Shown here: in pieces, positions 48,707 to 56,782 of the stretch
Numbering within the stretch: position 1 is the stretch's first letter
How the letters are laid out: the number at the start of each line of letters is the position of its first letter
From: Clostridia bacterium
Lineage (GTDB): Bacteria; Bacillota; Clostridia; Christensenellales; Aristaeellaceae
NCBI GenBank assembly: GCA_017552615.1
Contig: JAFZPI010000043.1
Span: 1 to 64,000, forward strand
DNA: 64,000 nt
Reading direction: 5' to 3'
The notes under the pieces: model-generated
The model's database searches: none
What the model saw: the letters and a program-made list of their open reading frames with translations, nothing else
Told to the model about the DNA's origin: nothing
Translations under genes and position numbers: made by a program

Positions 48707-48797
48707 GGTATTATCTCCTTTGACAGTTTCCTTTTCGTACACTGCAGGGATTTGTTTGAACACCAAATGGGTAAACTCCACCCAGTTAACCTTTGAC

Positions 48798-48826
48798 ATA
48801 ATAGCACAAGTCCGAAATGAATTCAA
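48798..48826 (-). promoter_or_regulatory. Main promoter candidate of the giant adhesin gene (extended -10)
   Basis: On the minus strand: TTGAAT (48821-48826), 17-bp spacer ending in TGC, then TATTAT (48798-48803), giving an extended -10. Predicted leader is about 85 bases to the ATG at 48706. Confidence 0.75.
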
Positions 48827-48936
48827 TAGAAAATGTGCATTTTTGCATAAGTTTTTTCGCGGTATTTGCAGTGTTGTTTGTCTCTGAAAATTCGTTTGAT
48901 TTTTGAAGCATCTTTTCTAGACAGATAATGGAAGAT

Positions 48937-48965
48937 AATATAATATACTTGATATAATTGATCAA
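48937..48965 (-). promoter_or_regulatory. Second promoter candidate of the giant adhesin gene
   Basis: On the minus strand: TTGATC (48960-48965), 17-bp spacer, TATATT (48937-48942, five of six). The -35 overlaps the palindrome ATTGATCAAT and lies ten bases downstream of the G14 tract. Confidence 0.45.
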
Positions 48966-48975
48966 TCGTTAGCTA

Positions 48976-48989
48976 CCCCCCCCCCCCCC
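48976..48989. repeat. Homopolymer of 14 C (G14 on the coding strand of the giant gene)
   Basis: Fourteen consecutive C. It is the only homopolymer of this length noticed in the window and stands in AT-rich DNA about 150 bp upstream of the main -35 and 10 bp upstream of the second. Such tracts slip during replication and are known phase-variation switches when they lie near promoters. Confidence 0.95.
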
Positions 48990-49431
48990 ACTACTTTTTA
49001 GGTGTTTTATTACTCATTTTTATCTTCCGATCTTAGAGTTTGACGCACTAAAGTGCTAATCATTATTAAGCTTTCGTGCGATAATATTGATTACAGCATA
49101 ACATCGATAATTCAATATCTTGTGCATATTTGTATGTCCAGTTCCAAAATATCATATTATTCGTCTTCGATATTCTCAATTTTCGTCTTATCCCCGATAT
49201 CAATCATGCGGTATATATTTGATACTGAACCTCACTTTTGCAAGTTATTACATTTGGTTTCAAAAATGTGTCGATTTCTTACAGATTGATTGATTTGTGT
49301 GTTTTTATGCTAATTCTCAATTCGTCTCTATACAATTGACATCCTTTTCAATGCTTTGTCTAGGGTCCTCAATCCATTCGTTCACACTTTATTTACTTGT
49401 GACCTTTAGCCATCTATTGGCTTTCAGAAAG

Positions 49432-49531
49432 AAAAACCCGCCTGACAACATATCTGATTTGTTCCGGATCTGTGAACATTGTGTCAGACTCCGGTCTTTC
49501 TGTAACAAATCAGTCGCTGCAAGCGGGGTTT
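49432..49531 (-). terminator. Large nested inverted repeat, probable terminator of the decarboxylase operon
   Basis: Three nested arms: AACCCGC (49435-49441) with GCGGGGTT (49523-49530, one bulge); CTGATTTGTT (49454-49463) with AACAAATCAG (49504-49513), perfect; CCGGA (49464-49468) with TCCGG (49490-49494). On the minus strand the outer arm is followed by TTTTTCTTTCTG, as in a terminator. It starts about 40 bp after the oadA stop. It is far larger than a usual terminator and may be a structured RNA. Confidence 0.55.
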
Positions 49532-49568
49532 GGGTTGGTTATTCAGGGTTTATCCAATGTATTGGTCT

Positions 49569-50969
49569 TCAGACAGGCATGACTTTCTGGTCTTTATCTG
49601 TCATTTCGGGTTCGATCCGCAGCTGCTGGGCAGCACGGTACTCGAAGAATTTCGGAGCTACTTTCGGGAACATGGCGTAGGTCAGGACGTCTTCTTCCTT
49701 CTGGTACCACTCGCGCATTTCGTCGCGAAGCTTGTCCAGTTCCGGCGGCAGCGTATCAGCAAAGCGGCAGGTGATGACTTCCTGGTCACCGATGCACTTC
49801 TTGCGGACGTCCTCGTTGACCTTGCCGGGGAGCTTTCCGTAGTGGCCCGCGAGCAGGTCCTTGCTCTCCTGGGGCACCATCTTGTAGCGCTCGCCCATCA
49901 GGACGTTCATCACAGCCTGCGTTCCGACGATCTGGGACGTGGGTGTGACCAGCGGCGGATAGCCGAACTCTTCGCGCACACGCGGGACTTCCGCCAGCAC
50001 CTCGTAGTACTTGTCCATGGCGTTGGCGCTCTTCAGCTGACCAATCAGGTTGGAGAGCATGCCGCCCGGTACCTGATACTGCAGGGTCTTCACGTCCACG
50101 GAAAGGACACGGCCGGGATCGCGGAAACCGTCCTTGGTCAGGCGGTCCGCAACGCCGCGGAAGTGCTCGGCCAAGCCGGCCAGCAGGTTCAGGTCCAGGC
50201 CCGTGTCGTACTCTGTGCCCTGGAATGTCGCAACGAGGGACTCGGTGCAGGGCTGCGAAGTACCGCTGGCCAGGGGGCTCAGGCAGGTATCGATGATGTC
50301 GCAGCCGGCCTCAGCGGCCTTCAGGAGAACCATGGCGCCGGTGCCGGTGGTGTTGTGCGTGTGCAGGGCGACCGGCAGGCTGGAGGCCGCTTTCAGGCGC
50401 TTCACCAGGCTGTAGGCGTCATAGGGCAGGAGCAGGTTGGCCATGTCCTTGATGCAGATGATATCCGCGCCCATCTTCTCGATTTCTTCCGCCAGACGCA
50501 CAAAGTAATCTTCGTTGTGCACGGGGCTGGACGTATAGCTCAGGGCGATCTCGGCCGTTCCGCCGTATTTCTTGGTCGCTTTTACGGCCGTCTGCATGTT
50601 GCGCAGATCGTTCAGCGCGTCAAAGCAGCGGATAATGTCGATACCGTTCTCAACCGCCTTCTTGACGAAGAACTCAACCACATCGTCGGAATAAGGCCGG
50701 TAACCGAGCAGGTTCTGGCCGCGTAGGAGCATCTGGAGCTTGGTATCGGGAAGAGCCTTGCGCAGCTGGCGCAGGCGTTCCCAGGGATCCTCATTCAGGA
50801 AACGGATGCAGGCGTCATACGTCGCACCGCCCCAGCACTCGAGGGAGAAATAGCCCACCTTGTTCAGCCGCTCGCAGGCAGGCAGCATCTCATCGGTGCG
50901 CATGCGGGTCGCCGCCTGGCTCTGGTGGCCGTCCCGCAGGATGGTATCTGTGATCAGCACTTTTGCCAT
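49569..50969 (-). CDS. oadA: Oxaloacetate decarboxylase alpha / pyruvate carboxylase subunit B-type carboxyltransferase
   Basis: A 466-residue biotin-dependent carboxyltransferase of the OadA/PycB/5S family. It catalyses carboxyl transfer between oxaloacetate (or pyruvate) and carboxybiotin. The start TDTILRDGHQSQ gives the metal-binding Asp; GADIICIKDMANLL carries the carbamylated-type Lys; VALHTHNTTGTG holds the two His ligands; the conserved PYC_OADA domain follows. There is no C-terminal biotin domain; the carrier is a separate gene two positions upstream. The ATG at 50969 has GGAGG about ten bases upstream and is preferred to the longer frame from 51044 that overlaps oadB. Last gene of the five-gene operon. 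Confidence 0.93.
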   Translation of the reverse strand: MAKVLITDTILRDGHQSQAATRMRTDEMLPACERLNKVGYFSLECWGGATYDACIRFLNEDPWERLRQLRKALPDTKLQMLLRGQNLLGYRPYSDDVVEFFVKKAVENGIDIIRCFDALNDLRNMQTAVKATKKYGGTAEIALSYTSSPVHNEDYFVRLAEEIEKMGADIICIKDMANLLLPYDAYSLVKRLKAASSLPVALHTHNTTGTGAMVLLKAAEAGCDIIDTCLSPLASGTSQPCTESLVATFQGTEYDTGLDLNLLAGLAEHFRGVADRLTKDGFRDPGRVLSVDVKTLQYQVPGGMLSNLIGQLKSANAMDKYYEVLAEVPRVREEFGYPPLVTPTSQIVGTQAVMNVLMGERYKMVPQESKDLLAGHYGKLPGKVNEDVRKKCIGDQEVITCRFADTLPPELDKLRDEMREWYQKEEDVLTYAMFPKVAPKFFEYRAAQQLRIEPEMTDKDQKVMPV

Positions 50970-50991
50970 GATTGTCGTTCCTCCATCATTA

Positions 50992-52440
50992 TCAGCCGAA
51001 GAGTGAGAGCAGGACGCCCGCCGCGATGGCGGAACCGATGACACCGGCCACGTTCGGGCCCATGGCGTGCATCAGCAGGAAGTTGCCGGGATTCTCCTCC
51101 TGGCCCACCTTCTGGGAAACACGGGCTGCCATCGGCACCGCGGAAACACCTGCCGAGCCGATCAGCGGGTTGATCTTGCCGCCGGACAGCTTGTTCATGA
51201 GTTTGGCCAGGAGCAGGCCGCCCGCTGTGCCCATGCTGAAGGCCACAATGCCCAGCACGATGATCTTGATGGTGTTCCAGTTGAGGAAGGTGTTGGCCGT
51301 GGCCGTCGCGCCGACCGTGATGCCGAGGAAGATCGTGACGATGTTCATCAGCTCGTTCTGCGCGGTCTTGTTCAGGCGTTCCACCACGCCGCATTCCTTG
51401 AAGAGGTTACCCAGCATCAGGCAGCCCACCAGCGCCACAGCGGAGGGCAGGAGCAGGGCGACCATGATCGTAACCACGATCGGGAAGATGATCTTCTGCT
51501 TCTTCGAAACCGGACGTAGCTGCTCCATCACGATGTTGCGCTCTTTCTTGGTAGTCAAAGCCCGCATGATCGGGGGCTGGATGACCGGCACAAGCGCCAT
51601 GTAGCTGTAGGCCGCCACGGCAATCGGGCCGAGAAGATGAGGCGCCAGCTTCGAGGTCAGCCAGATGGCCGTCGGGCCGTCCGCGCCGCCGATAATGCCG
51701 ATGGCGCCGGCCTCATTCGGCAGGAAGCCAAGCAGGGACGCGCCGATAAAGGTCATGAAGATGCCAAGCTGCGCCGCGCCACCCAGCAGCAGGGTCTTCG
51801 GGTTGGCAAGCAGCGGGCCGAAGTCCGTCGTCGCGCCGACGCCGAGGAAGATCAGGCAGGGATAGATACCCAGCTTGACACCCAGGTACAGGTAGTCCAA
51901 CAGGCCGGGAGAAATCGTCTGTCCTGCAGTCGCAAAAGCGATCCCGGAGGAGGTGAAGACCTGTCCGCCGGAAAGGAAAGCATCCTTCAGGACCAGTGTG
52001 CAGGCAACGCTGTTGCTCTGCATGGTCGCCATAACGTCCGCCAGCGGGGCAAGTTCATTCCCTGTAACGCCGTGCGCGCCGATGATCTGCGCGATGAGAT
52101 TGCCGTCGAGCAATACACCGCCGCCGGAGTTGACCGAGAGGCGTTCCACCATGCCCTCGACCAGGCTTCCCGCGTCGGTTGTCACGGCCCCTCCGATCAA
52201 TGACCAGTTGGCATGACCCCCGGCGAAGAGTTCCTCGTGGAAGACATCGCCGCCGAGAAGGTTGGTCAGCAGCATGCCGAAGGCGATGGGCAGCAGGAGC
52301 AGCGGCTCAAACTGCTTCACGATCGCCAGGTACAGCAGCACACAGGCGATGCCGACCATGGCCAGGGCCTTGGGGTCCGCGATGAACTGGGCGATACCCG
52401 AGCTCTCAAACAGACCGCTAAAGGCTTTTCCGATATCCAT
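50992..52440 (-). CDS. oadB: Na+-translocating decarboxylase beta subunit
   Basis: A 482-residue polytopic membrane protein of the OadB/MmdB/GcdB family. It decarboxylates carboxybiotin and pumps Na+ out. Family landmarks are GIIGGADGPTAIWLTSKLAP, YSYMALVPVIQPPIMRALTT, and the Asn/Gly-rich FLGITVGATATANTFLNW near the C-terminus. The N-terminal 100 residues include a long outer insertion, making it longer than the common 375-430 residue form and more like the glutaconyl-CoA decarboxylase type. The ribosome site (AAAGTGAG) is weaker than those of its neighbours. It sits 29 bp after the biotin carrier and 22 bp before oadA. Confidence 0.93.
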   Translation of the reverse strand: MDIGKAFSGLFESSGIAQFIADPKALAMVGIACVLLYLAIVKQFEPLLLLPIAFGMLLTNLLGGDVFHEELFAGGHANWSLIGGAVTTDAGSLVEGMVERLSVNSGGGVLLDGNLIAQIIGAHGVTGNELAPLADVMATMQSNSVACTLVLKDAFLSGGQVFTSSGIAFATAGQTISPGLLDYLYLGVKLGIYPCLIFLGVGATTDFGPLLANPKTLLLGGAAQLGIFMTFIGASLLGFLPNEAGAIGIIGGADGPTAIWLTSKLAPHLLGPIAVAAYSYMALVPVIQPPIMRALTTKKERNIVMEQLRPVSKKQKIIFPIVVTIMVALLLPSAVALVGCLMLGNLFKECGVVERLNKTAQNELMNIVTIFLGITVGATATANTFLNWNTIKIIVLGIVAFSMGTAGGLLLAKLMNKLSGGKINPLIGSAGVSAVPMAARVSQKVGQEENPGNFLLMHAMGPNVAGVIGSAIAAGVLLSLFG

Positions 52441-52469
52441 TGTATCAGCTCACTTTCTGCGGTCTGAGA

Positions 52470-52853
52470 TTACTGGATGGTCACCAGTGTCTGGCCGACT
52501 TCCACGGTCGCGCCCTTGTCCACCAGGACAGACGTCACGGTGCCGTCCTTCGGAGCCGGAATGGGATTCTCCATCTTCATGGCTTCGAGGATCATCAGGG
52601 TCTGACCGGCCTTCACGGCATCGCCGGCCTTCACGGTCACATTGAGGATGTTCCCGGGCATGGGGGCTTTCACGGGGTCGCCGGCACCGGCTGCCGCGGG
52701 AGCCGCCGCTTTGGGCGCGGCCTTAGGGGCAGCGGCGGGAGCCGCACTCACGGGAGCCGCCGGACGGGCCGGGGCAGAAGCGGCGGCGCCGCTGAGTTCT
52801 TCGACTTCCACTTCATAGGTCTGGCCGTTTACCGTCACCTGAAACTTGCGCAT
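52470..52853 (-). CDS. Biotin carboxyl carrier subunit of the decarboxylase
   Basis: A 127-residue protein with a short N-terminal strand region, an Ala/Pro-rich flexible linker (about 22-58) and a biotinyl domain. The biotin attachment motif is EAMKMEN with Lys93. It shuttles carboxybiotin between the carboxyltransferase(s) and OadB. A good AGGAGG site precedes the ATG. This is the 1.3S / GcdC / MmdC type. Confidence 0.96.
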   Translation of the reverse strand: MRKFQVTVNGQTYEVEVEELSGAAASAPARPAAPVSAAPAAAPKAAPKAAAPAAAGAGDPVKAPMPGNILNVTVKAGDAVKAGQTLMILEAMKMENPIPAPKDGTVTSVLVDKGATVEVGQTLVTIQ

Positions 52854-52898
52854 TGCTGTATCCTCCTGTTATTTCATCATTTCATGGAGAGGTTTGTT

Positions 52899-53219
52899 TC
52901 AAACGCGGCGGATGCGCCGCACCACGAAGCCCTGGTTTTCTTCCATCATGCAGACGATCGCCGCCGTGATGGCCGCCACGATCGAGTCATCCTCCTCGGT
53001 CACCGTCTCCTCAGCCGGTGTGCCAAAGACCTTGACCGGCGGGATCACGACCTGCGGAGCCGCATCCTTCTTTTTCTTCCCGCCCAGATGGTCGGTGACC
53101 TTGATCAGGGCCTTGATCAGGAAAATCAGGATCGTCAAGCCCAGGATAACCGTGCCCATACCGATCAGGGTAACCAACAGGGTTTGTCCTATGTCCGCGG
53201 GTTTTGTCAGGTCAAACAT
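52899..53219 (-). CDS. oadG: OadG-type small membrane subunit of the decarboxylase
   Basis: A 106-residue protein with one membrane helix (about residues 12-38, LLVTLIGMGTVILGLTILIFLIKALI) and a charged cytoplasmic tail. The tail has a Lys-rich patch and a short conserved-looking C-terminus, IVAAITAAIVCMMEENQGFVVRRIRRV. Size, topology and position between the carboxyltransferase and biotin carrier genes identify it as the gamma/delta assembly subunit. Sequence conservation in this family is low. Confidence 0.85.
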   Translation of the reverse strand: MFDLTKPADIGQTLLVTLIGMGTVILGLTILIFLIKALIKVTDHLGGKKKKDAAPQVVIPPVKVFGTPAEETVTEEDDSIVAAITAAIVCMMEENQGFVVRRIRRV

Positions 53220-53231
53220 TGTCAGCCCTCC

Positions 53232-54674
53232 TTACCCGTTCTTGCCCGCCAGCATCTCCAGCGCGGCAATGATATATTTCCGGGTCTGGGCAGGCTCGAT
53301 CACATCGTCGATCATGCCGTCCGCCGCGGCGGAGACCGCGTCCGCCACCTCGGTGACAAACTTGTCGGTCAGCGCCTCGCGGGAAGCCAACGGATCGCCG
53401 GTTCCATCGCGGAGTTCCTTTGCGTACAGCACCTGCACCGCCGCTTCGGGCGTGAGCGCGGAAATCAGCGCGCCGGGCCAGGCATAGGTCACATCGGCGT
53501 AATCCTTCCCTGCCATGGCCACGTAGGCCTGGCCGATGGCGTTGCCGACGATCACGCTGATCTTGGCCGTATCGGAGCTCGCATAGGCGCCAACCAGACT
53601 CGCGGCCTGCCGGATCGTCTCCGCCTGGCTCTGTTCATCCGGGACCTGGATGCCGCGGCTGTTGATCAGGCTGATCACCGGCAGCGCGTAATAGTCGCAC
53701 ATATTGATGAAGCGAGCTGCTTTCTTCGCTGCATCCGGAGCGAGTTCGCCGTCGTTCACGCGGGCGTCGCTGACCACCATGCCGCAGGCATAACCGCCCA
53801 CACGGGCCAGTGCCACGCGGATCTCCTTGCCATAGGCGGGATAGAGTTCGATGGCCGAGCCCGCGTCGGCAATTCCCTGCAGCAGGCCCGCGGCGTCATC
53901 CGGTTCAATTTCCGGGAGCAAACGGTTGAGATCGTCGGCATCCACGAGATCCGTGCCGCAGCCGCAATCGGTGGGCAGAAGATCCAGCACCTGCGCCGCC
54001 AGGGCAAGCGCCGCGTTCTCGTCCGCCGCCGTCAGGGCCACGCCGCCCTGCTCCGCGATGACCTTCGCGCCGCCGACATCCTTGGCGCTGAGGCTCTTGC
54101 CCGTCATCGCGCCGACCACGGTGGGGCCGTAGACCATCATCTTGCCGACATCTTCTGTCTGGATGGCGATGTCCGCGATTTGGGCAACCAGGGCAGCCCC
54201 GCCTATGACCGGACCGAGCACCAGCGCCAGGACCGGGCTGGTGAGCCGAGTCAGTTTCCCATAGATGCGGGCAAAGGCGTTCATCGCACGCGCGCCTTCA
54301 TCCACCCGGACACCCGCGCTGTCACACAGGGCGATGACCGGGGCCGGACTGTTGGCGGCCATGTCAAGCAGCTTGCAGATCTTCTGCGCCTGCATCTCTC
54401 CCATCGCGCCGCCGTGAACCGTAAAGTCCTGGGCAAAGATATACACCGGGCGGTCCTGAACCGTTCCGCTGCCCGTGATAACGCCGGCGTAATCACCGTT
54501 CTTCGAGAGCAGGGCATCGAGTTCGACAAAACTGCCCGGATCCAGAAGCTTCTCAATCCGCTCCCGGGCCGTGAGTTTCCCGTCGGCATGCTGTTTGGCG
54601 ATGCGCTCCGCGTCCCCTTCGAGGATGGCGCGCCTGCGTTCCATCACCTGTTCCAACCCCTGTGTTTTGGCCAT
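53232..54674 (-). CDS. mmdA: CoA-type carboxyltransferase, methylmalonyl-CoA decarboxylase alpha-like
   Basis: A 480-residue carboxyltransferase (MmdA / PccB / 12S family) with two crotonase-like halves. KLTARERIEKLLDPGSFVELD, FAQDFTVHGGAMGEMQAQKI and VYGPTVVGAMTG are N-half landmarks; INSRGIQVPDEQSQAETIRQA and VIVGNAIGQAYVAMAGK are C-half landmarks. It transfers CO2 from methylmalonyl-CoA or a similar acyl-CoA to biotin. The closest product cannot be separated from propionyl-CoA carboxylase beta by eye, but the OadB/OadG context favours a decarboxylase. The ATG at 54674 has GGAGGG upstream; the longer frame from 54758 reads through the leader. First gene of the operon. Some active-site loops look shortened relative to the usual 510-520 residues. 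Confidence 0.88.
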   Translation of the reverse strand: MAKTQGLEQVMERRRAILEGDAERIAKQHADGKLTARERIEKLLDPGSFVELDALLSKNGDYAGVITGSGTVQDRPVYIFAQDFTVHGGAMGEMQAQKICKLLDMAANSPAPVIALCDSAGVRVDEGARAMNAFARIYGKLTRLTSPVLALVLGPVIGGAALVAQIADIAIQTEDVGKMMVYGPTVVGAMTGKSLSAKDVGGAKVIAEQGGVALTAADENAALALAAQVLDLLPTDCGCGTDLVDADDLNRLLPEIEPDDAAGLLQGIADAGSAIELYPAYGKEIRVALARVGGYACGMVVSDARVNDGELAPDAAKKAARFINMCDYYALPVISLINSRGIQVPDEQSQAETIRQAASLVGAYASSDTAKISVIVGNAIGQAYVAMAGKDYADVTYAWPGALISALTPEAAVQVLYAKELRDGTGDPLASREALTDKFVTEVADAVSAAADGMIDDVIEPAQTRKYIIAALEMLAGKNG

Positions 54675-54821
54675 GTTGGCATCCCTCCGTATCGCTGAGA
54701 CAATTCCCTGCAGCATCGTGCAGTGATTTGCACAAAGATAATCATATTTTCTTTTCAACGCATTTTTCCATATTCCTGCTCAGTATGACGGTTTTTTCAC
54801 AAATTTTCTTTTTGCCGGCAG

Positions 54822-54847
54822 AAAAGCCTGCCCGGTAAAGGGCAGGC
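54822..54847 (-). terminator. Terminator of the sugar ABC operon
   Basis: Perfect 8-bp stem GCCTGCCC / GGGCAGGC (54826-54833, 54840-54847) with a 6-base loop. On the minus strand it is followed by TTTTCTG. It lies about 30 bp after the last gene. Confidence 0.85.
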
Positions 54848-54875
54848 CGTGTGAATGATAGTTTTCGTTTCACCG

Positions 54876-55571
54876 TCAGTTCGTATGACTGAAGTCGACG
54901 TAGAAGGTCCCGACCTCGTCTCCGAGCAACCGGATCTCGTAGCGATAAGTCGTACCATCATCGAGATACGTCCGCAGCCAGAAATCCCGCTCGCCACCGC
55001 TGTCGTCGTCCTCGTCGAGGATTTCCGTCTCGCCGCTCCGGCGCAAGGTGACAAAGGTATCCAGACTGTCGGTCTTCCGGAGGCCTTCGGACCGGATCAC
55101 GTAGTATCCGCCATAGCTGGGCGTAACCTCATAAATGAGGACTTCTCCGCTGTATTGGATCTGAACCTTGTACTTCGCACCCGGAACAAGCTCTCCGTCT
55201 ACGGTTTCCGAAAGCAGTGAGTTTGCCTGAGGGGTCACCTTCGGGCTCTGGCTCCGCGACGGTGCGGGCGTCGGTGTGGAGGCAGCCGCGGTCTGTGTCC
55301 GCTGTTTCGCATTGACCGTTTCGGGATGGAACACCCCGGGCTCATAGATGAACCAGAGCGCTGTGAAGGCCGCCAGTACCGCGAAGAGCATCACAGCCGC
55401 AACCAGGCCCAGCCGCCCGTAACGCCTGCGAGCATAGCCCGCGGCGTCCGGGTCTTTGGAGGAGGCGCGCTCCGCTGCCACCAGCCGCGCGGTAAAGTAG
55501 ACGGCGGACACCGCCAGCACCAGCGCGGCATAGAGCATGACGCTCATCAGGACGGGAAACCGGGAGGCCAT
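54876..55571 (-). CDS. Unknown membrane protein with an outer C-terminal domain
   Basis: A 231-residue protein I do not recognise. Visible features: a first membrane segment (about 8-30), a short basic cytoplasmic loop, a second membrane segment (about 52-75), a Thr/Pro/Ser-rich linker (about 90-115), and an outer domain of about 110 residues rich in Tyr and beta-prone stretches (GAKYKVQIQYSGEVLIYEV, TTYRYEIRLLGDEVGTFYVDF). The outer domain resembles small jelly-roll or PPC-like carbohydrate or peptidase-associated sandwiches. It is the last gene of the sugar-import operon, 40 bp after the ATPase, so an accessory role at the cell surface in sugar uptake is possible. Start has CTGGAGG upstream. 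Confidence 0.7.
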   Translation of the reverse strand: MASRFPVLMSVMLYAALVLAVSAVYFTARLVAAERASSKDPDAAGYARRRYGRLGLVAAVMLFAVLAAFTALWFIYEPGVFHPETVNAKQRTQTAAASTPTPAPSRSQSPKVTPQANSLLSETVDGELVPGAKYKVQIQYSGEVLIYEVTPSYGGYYVIRSEGLRKTDSLDTFVTLRRSGETEILDEDDDSGGERDFWLRTYLDDGTTYRYEIRLLGDEVGTFYVDFSHTN

Positions 55572-55611
55572 GGCGTTTTCCTCCAGTTCATGGTGAGGTG
55601 AGGATCACGGC

Positions 55612-56742
55612 TCAGTCACCGTAGATCAGGTTCATCTGGGTCTCGGTGTTGAAGAAGTGCATGACCTTGGAATCGAAGGTCACGCGGAGCTTCGCCCCGG
55701 CCACAAGGCTCTGCCGGCGTTCGGGCGAGAGGCTGATGGTGGGCACGCGTACGATCAGCGGCGTGCCGTCCTCGGTAAGGACGTGCATGTGGAGCTCGCT
55801 GCCCATCATCTCGTTGACCTGCAGGGTCACCGGGATGGCGGAGGCATCGTCGTCCTCAGCCAGGATCATATGCTCCGGACGTACGCCGAGGATAATATCC
55901 TGGGAGGCGACCTTCTTTGCCTTCAGCTCTTCGCTCTTTTCGCCGCGGACCGGGATCTTGGCTCCGAAGGGATTCACGAAGGATTCGCCGTCCGCCACGT
56001 TCAGGTGCGCTTTCATCATGTTCATCTTCGGCGCGCCGATGAACTCGGCAACGAAGATGTTGCGCGGCTGCTCGAAAACCTCTGTGGGTGTACCCACCTG
56101 CTCGATGTAACCGTCGCGCATGATGACGATCCGGTCGCCCAGCGTCATGGCCTCGGTCTGGTCATGGGTGACGTAGATGAATGTCGTGTTGAGTTTCTGC
56201 CGCAGGAGGATGATCTCGGCGCGCATCTGGTTGCGCAGCTTGGCGTCGAGGTTCGACAGCGGCTCGTCCATCAGGAAGACCTTGGAGTTGCGGACCATGG
56301 CGCGGCCGATAGCCACGCGCTGGCGCTGGCCGCCAGACAGAGCCCTGGGCTTGCGAGTCAGGTATTCGGTAATGCCGAGGATCTCCGCCGCGTTGTTCAC
56401 CCGCTCATAGATCTCGTCCTCCGGCATTTTCTTCAGCCGCAGGGAGAAGGCGATGTTGTCATACACCGTCATGTGCGGATACAGGGCGTAGTTCTGGAAG
56501 ACCATGGCGATGTCGCGGTCCTTGGGCTGGAGGTCGTTGACCACCTTGCCGTCGATCTCGATCGTGCCGCCGGTGATGTCTTCCAGGCCGGCGATCATAC
56601 GCAGGGTGGTGGATTTGCCGCAGCCGGAGGGTCCGACAAAGACCACGAATTCCTTGTCGGCGATGTCCAGGTTGAAACCGTGGACAACCGTCACATTGTT
56701 GTCATACGTTTTGACCACATTGGTCAGTTTTACACTTGCCAT
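55612..56742 (-). CDS. Sugar ABC transporter ATP-binding protein (MsmK/UgpC/MalK family)
   Basis: A 376-residue ATPase that powers the adjacent permeases. Walker A GPSGCGKST (37-45), Q-loop Gln83, signature LSGGQ (135-139), Walker B VFLMDE (155-160) and switch His193. A C-terminal TOBE/OB region (LGVRPEHM to the end) is typical of MalK-type subunits and may take regulatory contacts. Full-length for the family. Unlike many Gram-positive bacteria, where one MsmX ATPase is encoded far away, the ATPase here lies within the transporter operon. Confidence 0.95.
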   Translation of the reverse strand: MASVKLTNVVKTYDNNVTVVHGFNLDIADKEFVVFVGPSGCGKSTTLRMIAGLEDITGGTIEIDGKVVNDLQPKDRDIAMVFQNYALYPHMTVYDNIAFSLRLKKMPEDEIYERVNNAAEILGITEYLTRKPRALSGGQRQRVAIGRAMVRNSKVFLMDEPLSNLDAKLRNQMRAEIILLRQKLNTTFIYVTHDQTEAMTLGDRIVIMRDGYIEQVGTPTEVFEQPRNIFVAEFIGAPKMNMMKAHLNVADGESFVNPFGAKIPVRGEKSEELKAKKVASQDIILGVRPEHMILAEDDDASAIPVTLQVNEMMGSELHMHVLTEDGTPLIVRVPTISLSPERRQSLVAGAKLRVTFDSKVMHFFNTETQMNLIYGD

Positions 56743-56782
56743 ATCATGATTCCCCTTTTCTCGTTATTCTCCGGATCTGCCA

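Larger units (their letters stand above)
48827..49431. other. AT-rich intergenic region upstream of the giant adhesin gene
   Basis: About 600 bp in which I see no credible gene; the short frames at 49053-49289 and 49297-49680 lack ribosome sites and any recognisable motif. It contains the second promoter candidate, the C14 tract, the palindrome ATTGATCAAT (48957-48966) and a small GCACT/AGTGC hairpin (49045-49056). Confidence 0.7.

Noticed and set aside
49053..49680. Two short plus-strand frames in the AT-rich intergenic region
   Set aside because: No ribosome sites, no recognisable motifs, and the second runs into the oadA coding region.
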